64,000 nucleotides of DNA from Phascolarctos cinereus. Lineage: Eukaryota; Chordata; Mammalia; Diprotodontia; Phascolarctidae. Each line of letters starts with the position of its first letter. The first letter of the stretch is position 1. Of the stretch, positions 21,855-32,140 are shown piece by piece. Made by a program: the position numbers and the translations under genes. The notes under the pieces were generated by a model. The model was not told where the DNA came from, did no database searches, and saw only the letters and a program-made list of their open reading frames with translations. The DNA lies in the NCBI RefSeq assembly GCF_002099425.1, contig NW_018343953.1, forward strand, positions 7,343,501 to 7,407,500, given 5' to 3'.

Positions 21855-22031
21855 GGAGAGCTATGGAAGGCCAGAAAGCCACATCAAATCATTGCTCAGA
21901 AGAGAGCAGCAACTTTCTGGACCTATCCCCAACCTATGACATAGCACAGCAGCTACAACAGAAGCCTAGGCATGAGGCCAGTAGTGAGACTTCTAGTTCT
22001 ATGGACATTCTTACTTCTTCTCTGGATTCAG
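21855..22031 (+). CDS. Coding exon with the start codon of an unidentified gene
   Basis: The acceptor is a T-rich tract (21803-21850) ending in tgtgACAG, with the exon starting at 21855. The donor is a near-perfect CAG/GTAAGA, with the intron starting at 22032. The ATG at 21863 (context agagctATGG, purine at -3 absent but G at +4) opens 56 codons plus one base, so the exon ends in phase 1. The peptide begins MEGQKATSNHCSEESSNFLD and goes on to LSPTYDIAQQLQQK and a Ser/Thr-rich end (ETSSSMDILTSSLDS). It is hydrophilic and acidic to Ser-rich, with no signal peptide, membrane segment or known domain, which suggests a disordered cytosolic or nuclear N-terminus. The frame is open above the ATG too, but with no methionine in the exon before it. 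The 5' partner is probably the GC-rich exon at 13337. I do not recognise the family. Confidence 0.68.
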
Positions 22032-22762
22032 GTAAGAAGCAGACATTAAAAAACAAACAAACAAACAAACAAACCAGAACACAAAGTATGTGGGTACATG
22101 GGGTTTTTTCCTCTCCAAACATCAATAGCTTGCCTTAGAAAATCATTTGTTTAAACACAGTTGAAGGGACAAATTTCAAAGGCAAGTCTCTACTTAGAAT
22201 TGGAAGTACCATTGGACCAATCAATCAAGTGCCCTAAGGATGTCTCAGGGCAGAGATACAACCTTTAGATAAAAAAAATGCTAATCTTCAATAACTGAGA
22301 TACCTTCTGAAATCTATCTAGGGAATTTTAAATGTTGAGAGCATCAGCATTGATGATTGAGGCAAATAGGGAGTGGAGTTTTTTTCAAACCGTAGGAAGA
22401 AATACCTGAGCTGCTTCTCTGATTTAGATAATGTAGATTTAAAAAAAAGATTCTAATGTCCCCCTTGGAAAATAACTCCTTTGAATTTAAGTAGCACCTT
22501 TGCTTAATAGAGTTAAGCCTCTTATTAAGATTTAAGATAGCATCGTTTATACATTAATAGGAATAGGAAAGACTAACACTTTGTCCTTGGGAACCTAGGT
22601 AAAATTATGAAGTACATAAAGTTTGAATTCATTCTTCCCCTACCCCTACAATCCTAGCTTGAACTGTGTGTGTCCTTTATCCCCTAATTTGCTTCCTGTT
22701 TCCCCTCACCTCCCAGAGGAATCTGATTTCCTTGTGGTTCTCCCTGTGAAAAACTACTCATC
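22032..22762. other. Intron; short (AAAC)n run, otherwise unassigned
   Basis: Follows the splice donor. An (AAAC)n run sits at 22050-22073. No further exon was seen. Confidence 0.5.
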
Positions 22763-22765
22763 GTG

Positions 22766-22833
<68 letters not shown>
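22763..22833. repeat. (TG)n microsatellite
   Basis: About 35 TG units with one C interruption, in the intron after the coding exon. It is long and pure enough to be length-variable between individuals. Confidence 0.97.
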
Positions 22834-22834
<1 letters not shown>

Positions 22835-22929
22835 AAGAGAGAATGGAGAGGTGTTCTTCATGCCATTGAATATCATGCTACGTGAGTGCTTTTCTTTTGT
22901 CTTGGAATGAACTTCTGTAATTTTCTCCT

Positions 22930-23225
22930 CTAAATCTTCTCCTATCTAGATCCTATCTATTCTTCAAGACCCAACTCCAAAGCACACTTCTTCTAGGTAT
23001 CATCAGTCAGTTCTCTAGTTGGAATATTACCTTGCTTAGAATTCCTGTAGCATTTATAGTATTGTGGTTACTACTCATGTGGTACTTATTATATGTAGTA
23101 TTATTGTATACCTGTCTTATATCTCCCCTGCTAGGCCAATTTTAAGTGCTTAGAGAACAGGAACTGGGTTATTGTAGAGTTCTTTGCATATAATAGGTAA
23201 TCAAAATATATTTTGAATGTACTCT
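22930..23225 (+). mobile_element. L2 3' end
   Basis: 'ttcttcaagacccaactcca', 'ttcctgtagcatttatagta', 'cttagagaacaggaactggg' and 'taataggtaatcaaaat' follow L2 order. Confidence 0.72.
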
Positions 23226-23302
23226 ATTTAAGCATTATGGTAATTTGTTACTGAATATATGTTAGGATTTTTAAAATAATTAATGAGAAGGAAAGCATGC
23301 TA

Positions 23303-23561
23303 TGTTGTTGTTCAGTTATTTTTCAGTCATGTACGACTCTTTGTGACTCCATTTGGGGTTTTCTTGACAAACCACTAAAGTGGTTTGCCATTTCCTTCTC
23401 CAGACCAATTTATAGAGGGGGAAACTAAGACTAACAGGGTTTAAGAGCCTTACCCAGGATCACACATTTAGTAAGTGTCTGAGGCTATATTTGAACTCAT
23501 GAAGAAGAGTCTTCCTGACTCCAGGCCCAGTGCTCTATCCCCTGTACCACCTAGCTGCCCC
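23303..23561 (-). mobile_element. MAR1-type marsupial SINE
   Basis: Reverse-oriented full copy: 'tgttgttgttcagttatttt', 'actccatttggggttttctt', 'tttgccatttccttctccag', 'ctaccacctagctgcccc' type head at the end. Confidence 0.93.
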
Positions 23562-23564
23562 TAC

Positions 23565-24895
23565 AGCTATGCAACTTTCTTACTAAGACAAAATTGCTAT
23601 TATAACAAAGAAGGAATGGCCTATATAGGCCACGATAGGATCAGATATAATTCCTAGAAAAAATGTTTTGGATGTTTTTTTTTGTTTGCCTCCACTATAT
23701 TTTTATTCCAGTGTCTACTAAGGCCTGGATCATACATTTCACACTGAGAAGATGACCTGAAAATCACTTAATCGAACTTTAAAAAATTTTTGTATATTGA
23801 GGAAATAGTGATGAGAGAAGTTAAGTGAGTTGTTGAAGTCCTAGAAGTAGCAAGGGGAAGCTCTGGCATTTAAGTCTGGATCTTCTGACTCTAAGTCCTA
23901 AACTCTCTCATCCTTTCTCCTTTCCCCCTGTAGAGGTAATCTTTATTTATTGAAAACTTTGCTGTGGAAAGACCTACAAGCTAGAAAACATGGTCCTGGT
24001 AATAGACTTTTCCCTTTGGCTGAGGACTGGCCTCCTTTGAAAAACTCATCAGGTTGGCCATCAGCTGATGGATTTTTCTGATCCTAACCTTTCAGGAAGT
24101 TTGTCCAATAAAGTCATACTCCCATTTTTTTAAACTAAGGAGGAAATTAATACAATCTAGAATGGGTTTTACTAAACTGTTGCATTTTTTCAAAGGGAAT
24201 TTTACCTCTGATGAGAAAAAAATTACTGGAAATGCCTTTGATGTATCCTTAAAGGGTTATTTATTTTTATCCCAAACATCATTCTTTTGGGTCACAGGAA
24301 GTACCTGTTGCTACAGAGAGAAAATGTTTTATATATGCAGTTGATTTTAAAAGGATTATCATTTCCAGTCTAGCCCTTACCAGGAAACCGGTTTTCAGGT
24401 GATAGTTTTAAATATAGGGCGGTACTAATTCATAAGCTGCCCAACTTGTCCTCACTATAATCTGCCTGTGTTTTCAAATTTATAAAATTGTCCTTTGTTC
24501 TTTAATCTTAAATTACTTAGTTGATCCAAATTGTTTTGCAATTTATTTATTTTAATTTTTATAATATATGATATATAATATAAATATAATATCACTTTTA
24601 TAATTATTTATTATAACTTTTATAATATAAACTTTTATAAATTTATTTATTTTTACTTTTATAATCTTTTCCCACATCTTAGTTACAGTATTTAATAATT
24701 TACAAGCTCTTCCACCTGTCTTCAATCGGTAATCCCTATTTTTTCTCTAAACAGAGTCCACGTATCTGAGGAGCCTTTTATAAATATTAAATTTACTTGC
24801 TGTTTTAATACTGATGCTCTAAGAGCCTTGCATTAAACATATGTGACTTCAGTGCCAGTTTAGCATATACTTTCTTTATGTTTAAAAAAATTCTT
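23565..24895. other. Intron, mostly unassigned; very AT-rich block at 24540-24670
   Basis: A run of tataat/ttataa/atttattt words lies at 24540-24670. There is no coding frame of interest and no confident repeat elsewhere. Confidence 0.45.
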
Positions 24896-24899
24896 TTTT

Positions 24900-25044
24900 A
24901 ATTTTTAGGCAATTAAGGTTAAATGACTTGCCCAGGGTCACACAGCTAGTAAGTGCCAAGTGTTTGGTCTGAGGCTGGATTTGAACTCAGGTCCTCCTTA
25001 CTTAAGGGCCAGTACTCTATCCACTGTGCCGCCTAGCTACCCCA
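24900..25044 (-). mobile_element. MAR1-related SINE fragment
   Basis: 'atgacttgcccagggtcaca', 'ggctggatttgaactcaggt', 'ctatccactgtgccgcctag'. Confidence 0.88.
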
Positions 25045-25139
25045 TCTATATTTTCTTTTTTTTCCTTTGGAAAGGGGCTTAAAGGGAAAGATAGAGGCAT
25101 TCAAGATCTTGGCATTTTAGGAAGTTGCTTTTAGTGATG

Positions 25140-25300
25140 AGAGATAGGATGGCTTAGTGGAGAGAGAGTTGGCCTTGGAGTCAGGAAGACCTGAGTTCAA
25201 ATTCTCCTCTGACACAAACTGGCAAGTCATTTAACCTCTTAGTGCTTTAGGCAACTCTCTTAAAGTTGAGAAACTGCTGATTTGCATTTATAGAAGAAAT
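25140..25300 (+). mobile_element. Marsupial SINE (variant with gcaactctct 3' part)
   Basis: 'ggagtcaggaagacctgagt' head, then 'taacctcttagtgctttagg' and 'caactctcttaaagttgaga'. This 3' part differs from MAR1 and THER1 and belongs to another marsupial SINE subfamily. Confidence 0.75.
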
Positions 25301-25342
25301 TATCTATCCCTACCCCTCTGTAATAGAAGTTTGAAAACTAAA

Positions 25343-25553
25343 TGGCATCCTGGGATTTGTAATTAAAGATTGTAATTAAAGATTCCTTCTCAGCCTTGAA
25401 AGTGATTTAGGTCTGTTGAGATCTTTCTTCTGGAAGGGGCTTAAGTCTCTCCCAGGTTTTCTTAAAAAGACACAAACAGTGTTCAACAGAGCAGAGGCTC
25501 AAAGGTAAGAGGGAATATGCTCGTCCCTTTGAACTACAAATCTCAGAATGCCA
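25343..25553. mobile_element. Short MITE with about 25 bp inverted termini
   Basis: The left end reads ggcatcctgggatttgtaat and taaag. The right end, in reverse complement, reads ggcattctgagatttgtagt and tcaaag. These match over about 25 bases with four to five differences. The interior is about 155 bp and non-coding. This is a plain DNA transposon derivative; the superfamily is not certain from the ends alone. Confidence 0.7.
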
Positions 25554-25959
25554 GTCAATTTAAAAATCTGTATTAAATTCTTTTAGAAGATGGGGGGATG
25601 GGACATGAAATTTTTTTAGGGGAAATCTTGGTTTTAGGATAACCACATCCTTTTTTCCTAGTTATTACCCACTTTTCATTCATGGCCAACTTGGTAAGTT
25701 AGTCAGCTACATTTATTGGGCCTTCAGTGGGTTCATAGCAGTGTATTTGCTGCTATAGAAAGCATTTAAAGGCAATGTTCTTGCTTTGGACAAGATTACA
25801 GGGTAGTTTCAGAGACTTGGTACACAGACACGGAAGGCATATAAAACTCAAGAGCATTTATTTACACCATGGTTTTTGCCTGGTAAAACTATCTTGGTAG
25901 ACAGGGTAAACCAGGTTGAGGTTCACTGAAAGGCCTCAAACCTATCAGTAAGTTAGGGG

Positions 25960-26285
25960 GATGTCTACCCCAAGCATGTGAAGATTTCCCCTGGGATGGA
26001 CAAATCAGAACAATTTGCTCCAATAGCCATGAAAGCAGCTGAAGTAGATGCCGTGCTTAGAGCTTGGTCAGACATCAAAGACACCAAGTTCGTCTACTGC
26101 ATCTTGGGCTATTGCCAGTCATTTTGACATTTGTCTCACCACTGGACTTCGATGACTCAGGAAGAATGAGGCTGATGACTTTGTACAACTATACCTCTCT
26201 TAAATTCAATTCATGAGCAAAGTCAAGACATCACTTTGTGATATCATTAGTCCTCTTCAAAAACAAAGGCTCAACAACAACAATT
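25960..26285 (+). mobile_element. Marsupial SINE with (AAC)n tail, RTE-SINE type, near full length
   Basis: It starts near 'ggatgtctaccccaagcatg' and runs through 'gaagatttcccctgggatgg', 'cagacatcaaagacacca', 'ctcaccactggacttcgatg' and 'tcaagacatcactttgtgat', to a 'caacaacaacaattt' tail. This is the longest simple copy of the family in the window. Confidence 0.8.
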
Positions 26286-26364
26286 TACACAGAAACTAAC
26301 ATGAAAAGTTAACAGGTTGTAGGCTTTAATAAAATGATAAGTCAAATGGAATTAGCGAGTATTT

Positions 26365-26560
26365 TAAAAGAAGGAAAATAAAATGTTCATATCCCTTTGA
26401 CCCAGAAATCCCATTGCTCAGCATTTAACCTAAGGAGGATAAACACAGAAACAGAAGTCCCATGTGTAGCAAAATATTTATAGCAACACTTCTTATAGTA
26501 TCAAATAATTGAAAGCAAAGTAGATCTCAATTGACTGGGCAGTGGCTAACTCTCTGTTAT
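26365..26560 (+). mobile_element. L1 fragment from the ORF2 end/3' UTR
   Basis: 'atatccctttgacccagaaa', 'tatttatagcaacacttctt' and 'aattgaaagcaaagtagatc' match the L1 block seen intact at 44030-44230. Confidence 0.7.
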
Positions 26561-26562
26561 TG

Positions 26563-27292
26563 AGAGTTGTTTTTTTAATTGATGCTTTTTGCAAAACACT
26601 AACACTTCCCTATAACCACCCCATCCCACAATAGAGCCTTCCTTTACAACACAAAAAAAGCAAACTCCCATCAATCATTGTCTGACAGCATTCCACACTG
26701 ATTAGCTCTTAACTGGGCAGCTCTGGGGATCAATGGATAGAGTGCTGGTCTGCAGTCAGGAAGACCTGAGTTCAAATCGCTATGTGATCCTGGGCAAGTC
26801 ATTTAATTCTGTTTGCCTTAGTTCCTCATCTGTTAAATGAGCTGGAGAAGGACATGGCAAATGCCAAGAAAAGAGAGTTGGAAAGTTAATCACAATGGGA
26901 ATGACTGAGCAAGGAAACAACAACAAAGCCATTTATTTAACTCTCTCCTGAAAAGAGGAAAGTAGGTTTTATTAGCTGCCTTTTGGCATCAAGACTGGTG
27001 TTACATTAATTTAAACTCTAATGTATTTTGATGATGTTTTCTTTTAAATTTCTGTGAAAATTGTATGTATATAAGCTTCTCTGGTTACCTTTTTTACATT
27101 GAATTGGTTCATACAAGTGTCCCCAGATTTTTCTGATTTCTTCATATTTGTCATTTCTGATTTTGCTATAGCATTCTATTGCATTCATATCCCAGAATTT
27201 GTTTAGTTATTCCCAAGTCAGTGGAAAGCACCTTATTTTCAGGTTCTTGGCTACCACAAAAGTGCCACTATTAATATTTTTGACAAACTTGC
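26563..27292 (-). mobile_element. L1-type 3' UTR split by a MAR1 SINE
   Basis: A T-rich tail and 'cactaacacttccctataac', 'caatcattgtctgacagcat' lie to 26721. It resumes at about 26940-27292 with 'gcattctattgcattcatat', 'cccagaatttgtttagttat' and 'ccaaaagtgccactatt'-like text. The orientation is opposite to the L1 piece just before it. Confidence 0.65.
26722..26935 (+). mobile_element. MAR1-type SINE inserted in L1 3' UTR
   Basis: 'gggcagctctggggatcaat', 'gagtgctggtctgcagtcag', 'cctgggcaagtcatttaatt', 'gagctggagaaggacatggc' and an 'aacaacaacaa' tail at 26919. Confidence 0.88.
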
Positions 27293-27904
27293 AGAATTTA
27301 AGGTTAGAAAGGACCTCAGTGGTTATCTAGTTCTAGCCACATGGGGGAAATCTCCCCTATAACATTCCAAAAAGTGCTCATCTAGCCCCTGAAAGGGGAA
27401 TCCACCCACTGCCTCTCTCTATAGTCCAGTCTACTAAGTTTTGTCTGACATGCAGCTCAAAATTGCCTCTTTGACACGTCTACCTATTGCTTTTCATTCT
27501 GACTTCTGGGAACAGAGCAAGCCCAGCACCTCTTCCACATGCTTCAAGATTGCCATCACATACCCCTTTTCTTTCTTTTCTTCTCTTTACTCTCTCCAGT
27601 TTAACAATGTTTTTCTTAAATAGTGGTGCTCAGAACTGAACACAGTAGTCCTGAGGAGCTCTGATGAAGGAGGAATCTACTGGGACAATCACCTCACTCT
27701 TTCTGGAAGCTCAGCTCCTCCTAAGGCAGCATAAGATCCCATTAGATTTTACAACTGTTACATCACACTGCTGAAACATATTAAGCTTGTAGTCAATTAA
27801 AAGCTCCTAGATATCTTTGAGAACAACTGCTGTCTAACCATGCCACTTCTATCTTACATGTATGGAGTTGATTTTTTTTTCTTTTTCTTTTTTTCTTCAC
27901 AACT

Positions 27905-28072
27905 TGGCAGGAGGTTCAGGCACCAGTTAGGTTAGACTAGAGACAGACTGATGATGGTTGGTTGCCACGTATCACATGATAAACCTGAGAGTGTGCAGTG
28001 GCAACCCCACATTTTTTGAGGGCCACCCTGAAATCCTGTGACGGGCCACAGGGGGCCATGGGCATATGTTGT
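27905..28072. mobile_element. hAT-like DNA transposon fragment in L3
   Basis: Non-L3 text with 'gggccaccctgaaatcctgt', 'gacgggccacagggggcc' and 'atgttgtgcaggcctg' resembles the 'caggcctgcacaa' terminus of a mammalian hAT MITE. The left end is not resolved. Confidence 0.45.
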
Positions 28073-28137
28073 GCAGGCCTGCTTTATATGTATCCCCATG
28101 GAATTTCATCTTATTAGATTGAGTCCAGTGTTCTTGC

Positions 28138-28352
28138 CTGGGATCAGCAAAACTAAGGTTTACGTTTGGCCTGCAGCCTATTTTTGTACAGCTTTCAAGT
28201 CAAGAATGGTTTCTACATTTTAAATAATATTTTAGTATATTTAAAGCTATAAAAGCTGCTTTTAGCTGGAAGTGGGAGGGACTGGAGAGGACCTTACAAA
28301 AGCAAAGAGTGGGCTGGATTTGGCCCTTAGGTTGTAGTTTACCAATTGCTGC
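28138..28352. mobile_element. hAT-like MITE in L3
   Basis: It is bounded by 'gatcagcaaaactaaggttt' plus 'ggcctgcag', and by 'ggatttggcccttaggttgt' plus 'agtttaccaattgctgctc'. The two are inverted with respect to each other, as in the family whose ends read 'ggtcggcaaactacggcc'. L3 text resumes on both sides. Confidence 0.6.
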
Positions 28353-28622
28353 TCTATGCTGTCAATTTCTTTTTCATTTTAATTCGTTTATCCACTGTGT
28401 TATCCATTCTTCCTAGCTTTGAGTCCTTTGCAGATTTGAGGAGCACGCTCTCTATGCCTTTAGTGCCAAGGGTACTCCACTGGAGACCATGTGTTAAATT
28501 GATATTGAATGATTAGCCAGTATACTTCGAGTTTGGTCACCCAACTCATTCTGAATCCTTCTGTCTTACTGTTTAGTCTGTATTTCTCCATCTTCTCCAC
28601 AAGAACAGTATGAAATACTTCA

Positions 28623-28677
28623 CAGCACAGTGCCTGGCATGTAACAGGCACTTAATAAATGTCTGTTGACTATTGCC
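28623..28677 (+). mobile_element. Tiny 5'-truncated L2 insertion with target duplication
   Basis: The 55 bp read 'cagcacagtgcctggcatgt', then 'aacaggcacttaataaatgt' and 'ctgttgactattgcc', the L2 terminus only. TACTTCA occurs exactly at 28616-28622 and 28678-28684 on either side, and L3 text is continuous across. Confidence 0.72.
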
Positions 28678-28775
28678 TACTTCATCAAAAAATTTGCTAA
28701 AATCCATAGCATTTTCCTTAACTACTAGTTTAGTAAACTTGTCAAAAAAAAAAGAAAAAGTTAGTCTAGTATTGA

Positions 28776-29400
28776 TGGGGTATAGGCCCTGGAAATCCTC
28801 CTCCCCCTCCAACTTCTCCTGGAATCTTCCACATGGCCTTGGTATTTGCCTGAGGCTCATCTCAGTATAAACCCTTGAATTGTTCTTGCATTGTGGCTTT
28901 TATCCTGCCCCAATCTCCAATTCTCTGTTACCTCCCAGCTGTTACCAGCCCAGCCCTTATTGTCTGCACCTGGTCTCACCCAAGACCACTATTCCTTGAT
29001 TCCATCTAGACCCCTTCCACATGGCCCAGGTCCCTGGCATTCTACTGGGACACCTAGCCTTTCCTGGTCCTTCTCTGTTACCTCCCAGTCAACCCAGACT
29101 ACTTGGCCACTCCTAGATCACATCCAGCTCTTCCCACAGTCTTTCTGTATATAAGGTCCATCTTGCTTCCCATTAAATTGGTCAGATTCCATAAGAGTCT
29201 GGCTCAGTTGTATTCTCATTACAAAGGCTCAGATTCTTAAAATTTGGATGGTAGGGTAGATTCTTAAAATCTCGCCTCAAACGGTGTTTTAATAAACCTT
29301 GTCTCTGACTGAAAGAAGGCTTTAGTCAAATTCATTTGAGGCAGGACCCGCATCTTCTACCCTTGAATTTCGGGGTTCTCAGCACCCCTAGACCTCAGCA
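28776..29400 (+). mobile_element. Solo LTR of an endogenous retrovirus (fossil)
   Basis: The 625 bp interval starts TG and ends CA. It has a TATA-like box (gtatataagg, about 29147) and a polyadenylation signal (aataaa, 29291), followed by about 100 bases of U5. It interrupts L3 text that ends in 'ttagtctagtattga' and restarts next to the ODC1 insertion site. Flanking TATTGA/ATATGA could be a decayed target duplication. No internal viral genes are present. Confidence 0.6.
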
Positions 29401-29415
29401 ATATGATCTGTTCTT

Positions 29416-31870
29416 TTTTTTCTTCTTCTTAAATTTCAGTATGCTTTTATTTTAAAACAGCTTGCAACACTGAACTCAGTCCCATTCTGCCATTGTACAA
29501 GCCTGTTTAGCAGCTGAGGGACAATCTTTAGGAGCATATTTGAAACGTGAGTAAAATCCATATAACACAAATATTCATATAGTTTCCATAGGAACATATG
29601 TGTGAGCCCATCTTTCTCTTTCATATTGTTGCATTTGTGCCAACCCTATTCTTGCTATTGAATTCTTTTTTTAAAATTATTTAATATTTTATTTTTCCCC
29701 AGTCACATGTAAAAACAATTTTTAATATTCATTTTTAAAACTTTGAGTTCCAAATTCTCTTCCTTCCTCCTTCCTCCCCTCTCCCCATTGAGAAGGCAAG
29801 CAGTTCAATATAGGTTATACAAGTATAGTCATATAAAACATTTCCATATTAGTCATATTGTGAAAGAAAACATAGACAAAAAAAAACTTAAAAAAATAAA
29901 GTAAAAAAAGTATGCTTCAATCTGTATTCAGTCACCATCAGTTCTTTCTCTGGGAATGGATAGCATTTTGCATCATAAGTTCTTCAGAGTTGTCTTGGAT
30001 CATTGTATTGCTGAGAGTAGCTAAAGCATTCACAGCTGATCATCTTATAATATTGCCGTTACATTGTACACAGTACATTTCACTTAGTATCAGCTCATGT
30101 AAGTCTTTCCAGGTTTATGCCACTTCTATTCTTAAAAAGTATTTTGAAAACTCTAGCAGGAATTAAGTTAATGGTCCCCCAAAGTGCTGTAATTTAAGCT
30201 AAACTTACAATTAATAGCTACTAATAGCATGTATACATTAATACAAACTGAAGTACAAGTTGTTGAATGATGTTCCATTCCACTTTGCCAAGCACAGGAC
30301 AGTGACAAAGTGTTGATATCCTGATCCTCTACTTCTGCCAGAAAACCTTGGTTCTTGATTTGTTAGAGACATTGCCATGCTGGCCCAGACATCACATAAT
30401 AAATGGTGGGTCTCTGGAATCCATTGAAAGTACAAGCAGTAGCAACAGTATAATCACCAGTGTTTTCAAACAGCATCCAGTCTCCCACATGCTTTTCTGG
30501 CAAATCATAGCATTCAACAGTTCAATCAAGGCCATTATGTAGTAGTCCCCATATGCTAGAAGAGTCATACTTCTCATCTGGTTTGGGTCTCTTTTGTAGA
30601 ATAGGTTTAACATGTGCATGATCAAACAGGATAGAATTAAATGATCCATATGTTCCATCATTTACGTAGTACATAAAGATTTGGTTATTTGCCTCATCTT
30701 CATCGTCAGGATTTGTCTGTTCCTGTAATACAATTTTTTTGTTTTTGGCTTTGATGTTAACTGTAAGAGTGAAAACTGGTGCAACAGTATCTGCCTGGTT
30801 CAGCTATGATTCTCATGCCAGAGTCAGAGGAAAATATTTGTCCAGTGCTGGATTAATTACACTTGAGAACTCTTTAAACTTAAGCTTTATATCCTCAGAG
30901 CCAGGAAAGCCACTACCAATATCAAGAAGATACCTGTTGAAACTAAACTGCAACCCAATGTCAAAGACACATCAGATATCAGAAGCTGCTTGGAAGAAGG
31001 TTTGTAGATCAGTACAACCATTTTCCACATGGAAATGGACTCCAATAACATCAGTGTTCAGTTCCTTTACCCACTCAGGGAGTAGCCTAGTAGTTTTGAG
31101 AGTAGCACCAAATTTAATACTTAGACAACAAACAGCTTTGTAGTCATCAGTGGCAATCCTCAAGACCAGCTTTGCCTTTGGATGAGGGCTGGCAGCTTTC
31201 ATTAACTCATACTTTACTCTCAAAGGTCATCATTTGTTCTCGATTGTCAGCAGTGTACTTAATGTGTGGCACTTGTTTGCATGGATTTGCATAGATTATC
31301 CTCTCTGGAGGCACCGCAAGACTCTGTACTAATTGTATATCACTATAGTGTCTTCACTATAGCTTTGCTTTCATTACATTTAATAGCATAAAAAGGAGTT
31401 ACTGGAGGAAGAGCTTTGTACCACATCAGGTGTTTCTTTAGGATGTCACCAAGGTCAGCAACATAGAAGGCATCTTTATCATCATCAGAAGAAACTTTCT
31501 GGTCCAAAATATCTTTAGCAATAAAGTCTTCATCAAGGAAATTGAAGTTAAGTTCATTATTGCTAAAGCTGTTCATGGTGTCTTGGTGTTCCTCCAAAGT
31601 ACAACAAAGTAGAAAGCTAAGAGATGGAATTTAAAGACAAACTATTTCCAGCTTTGTGCCTGCACTGCAGCTGTTTCACTTCAAGTGTTCTTAACGTGGA
31701 CAGAATAGGAAGACCCCATGGAAATGCTCAAGATGGATGGAATTCAACAGTTGTAACACCTTTCCCCAATCACCTCAGCTGCCTTATGGCCCACTGGAGG
31801 ACGGTGCAGAACTGCCAGCCTGAAGATAGCACAAAAGCTGGTGACAAAGGCTAAAGGGGTCTGACCATAG
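29416..31870 (-). pseudogene. ODC1: Processed pseudogene of ornithine decarboxylase
   Basis: This is an intronless minus-strand copy. ODC makes putrescine from ornithine with PLP and works in the cytosol. The copy starts with ATG at 31576 ([16 protein letters not shown]) and includes [14 protein letters not shown], the PLP-lysine motif [31 protein letters not shown] and [13 protein letters not shown]. It also has [16 protein letters not shown] and a C-terminal CINV at 30234, where the stop has become TAC. The product is not functional. About 40 bases are missing near 31340, there are several frame changes and in-frame stops (for example next to 30971), and the catalytic-cysteine segment GPTCDG reads GLLHNG. 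3' UTR text runs from 30230 to about 29440, broken by an L1 piece, and ends in AATAAA-like sequence plus a decayed A-tail (29411-29431). TCTGTTCTT flanks it at 29407-29415 and 31871-31879. Confidence 0.93.
29663..30130 (-). mobile_element. L1-type 3' end inserted in the ODC1 pseudogene 3' UTR
   Basis: It starts with a T-tail at 29665 and 'ttttccccagtcacatgtaa' (the mirror of the terminus at 19560), then 'cattgagaaggcaagcagtt', 'tcagttctttctctgggaat' and 'gtaagtctttccaggtttat'. ODC1 3' UTR text lies on both sides, and CTATTCTT occurs near both junctions (29646 and 30127), a likely target duplication. Confidence 0.8.
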
Positions 31871-31879
31871 TCTGTTCTT

Positions 31880-32123
31880 GGTAATGCCATTTTGACTCTT
31901 CATAAACACTGCTTTCCTTTCTAGATGTTTGACAGCCATCTTGAATCAGCGTTAAGCTCACTGTCCTATAGTTTGTATATTGTTCTCTTCCATTTTCTTA
32001 AAAACAGAAGCATTTGCCCTTCTTGCACCTGCCCTATCTTTCACGATCTTACAAATATCAGACCCTGTCTCAGTGGTCACATTGGCCACTTCTTTGAGGA
32101 CCTGAGGATGTAGCTCATCTAGG
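31880..32123 (-). other. L3/CR1 segment between the two retrocopies
   Basis: Only L3 text is present ('cactgctttcctttctagat', 'ctgaggatgtagctcatcta'). It is not part of either pseudogene. It is listed separately because it defines both insertion sites. Confidence 0.75.
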
Positions 32124-32140
32124 CCAGGTAACTTGAATTT

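Noticed and set aside
21698-21862. Upstream methionine extending the exon-2 frame
   Set aside because: The sequence before 21855 is a T-rich splice acceptor tract with a clear AG. The extension is intron read-through.
22623-22910. 95-codon frame with a Val-Cys repeat
   Set aside because: It is created by the (TG)n microsatellite.
30392-30661. 89-codon minus-strand frame with Leu-rich segment
   Set aside because: It is a wrong-frame reading of the ODC1 pseudogene.
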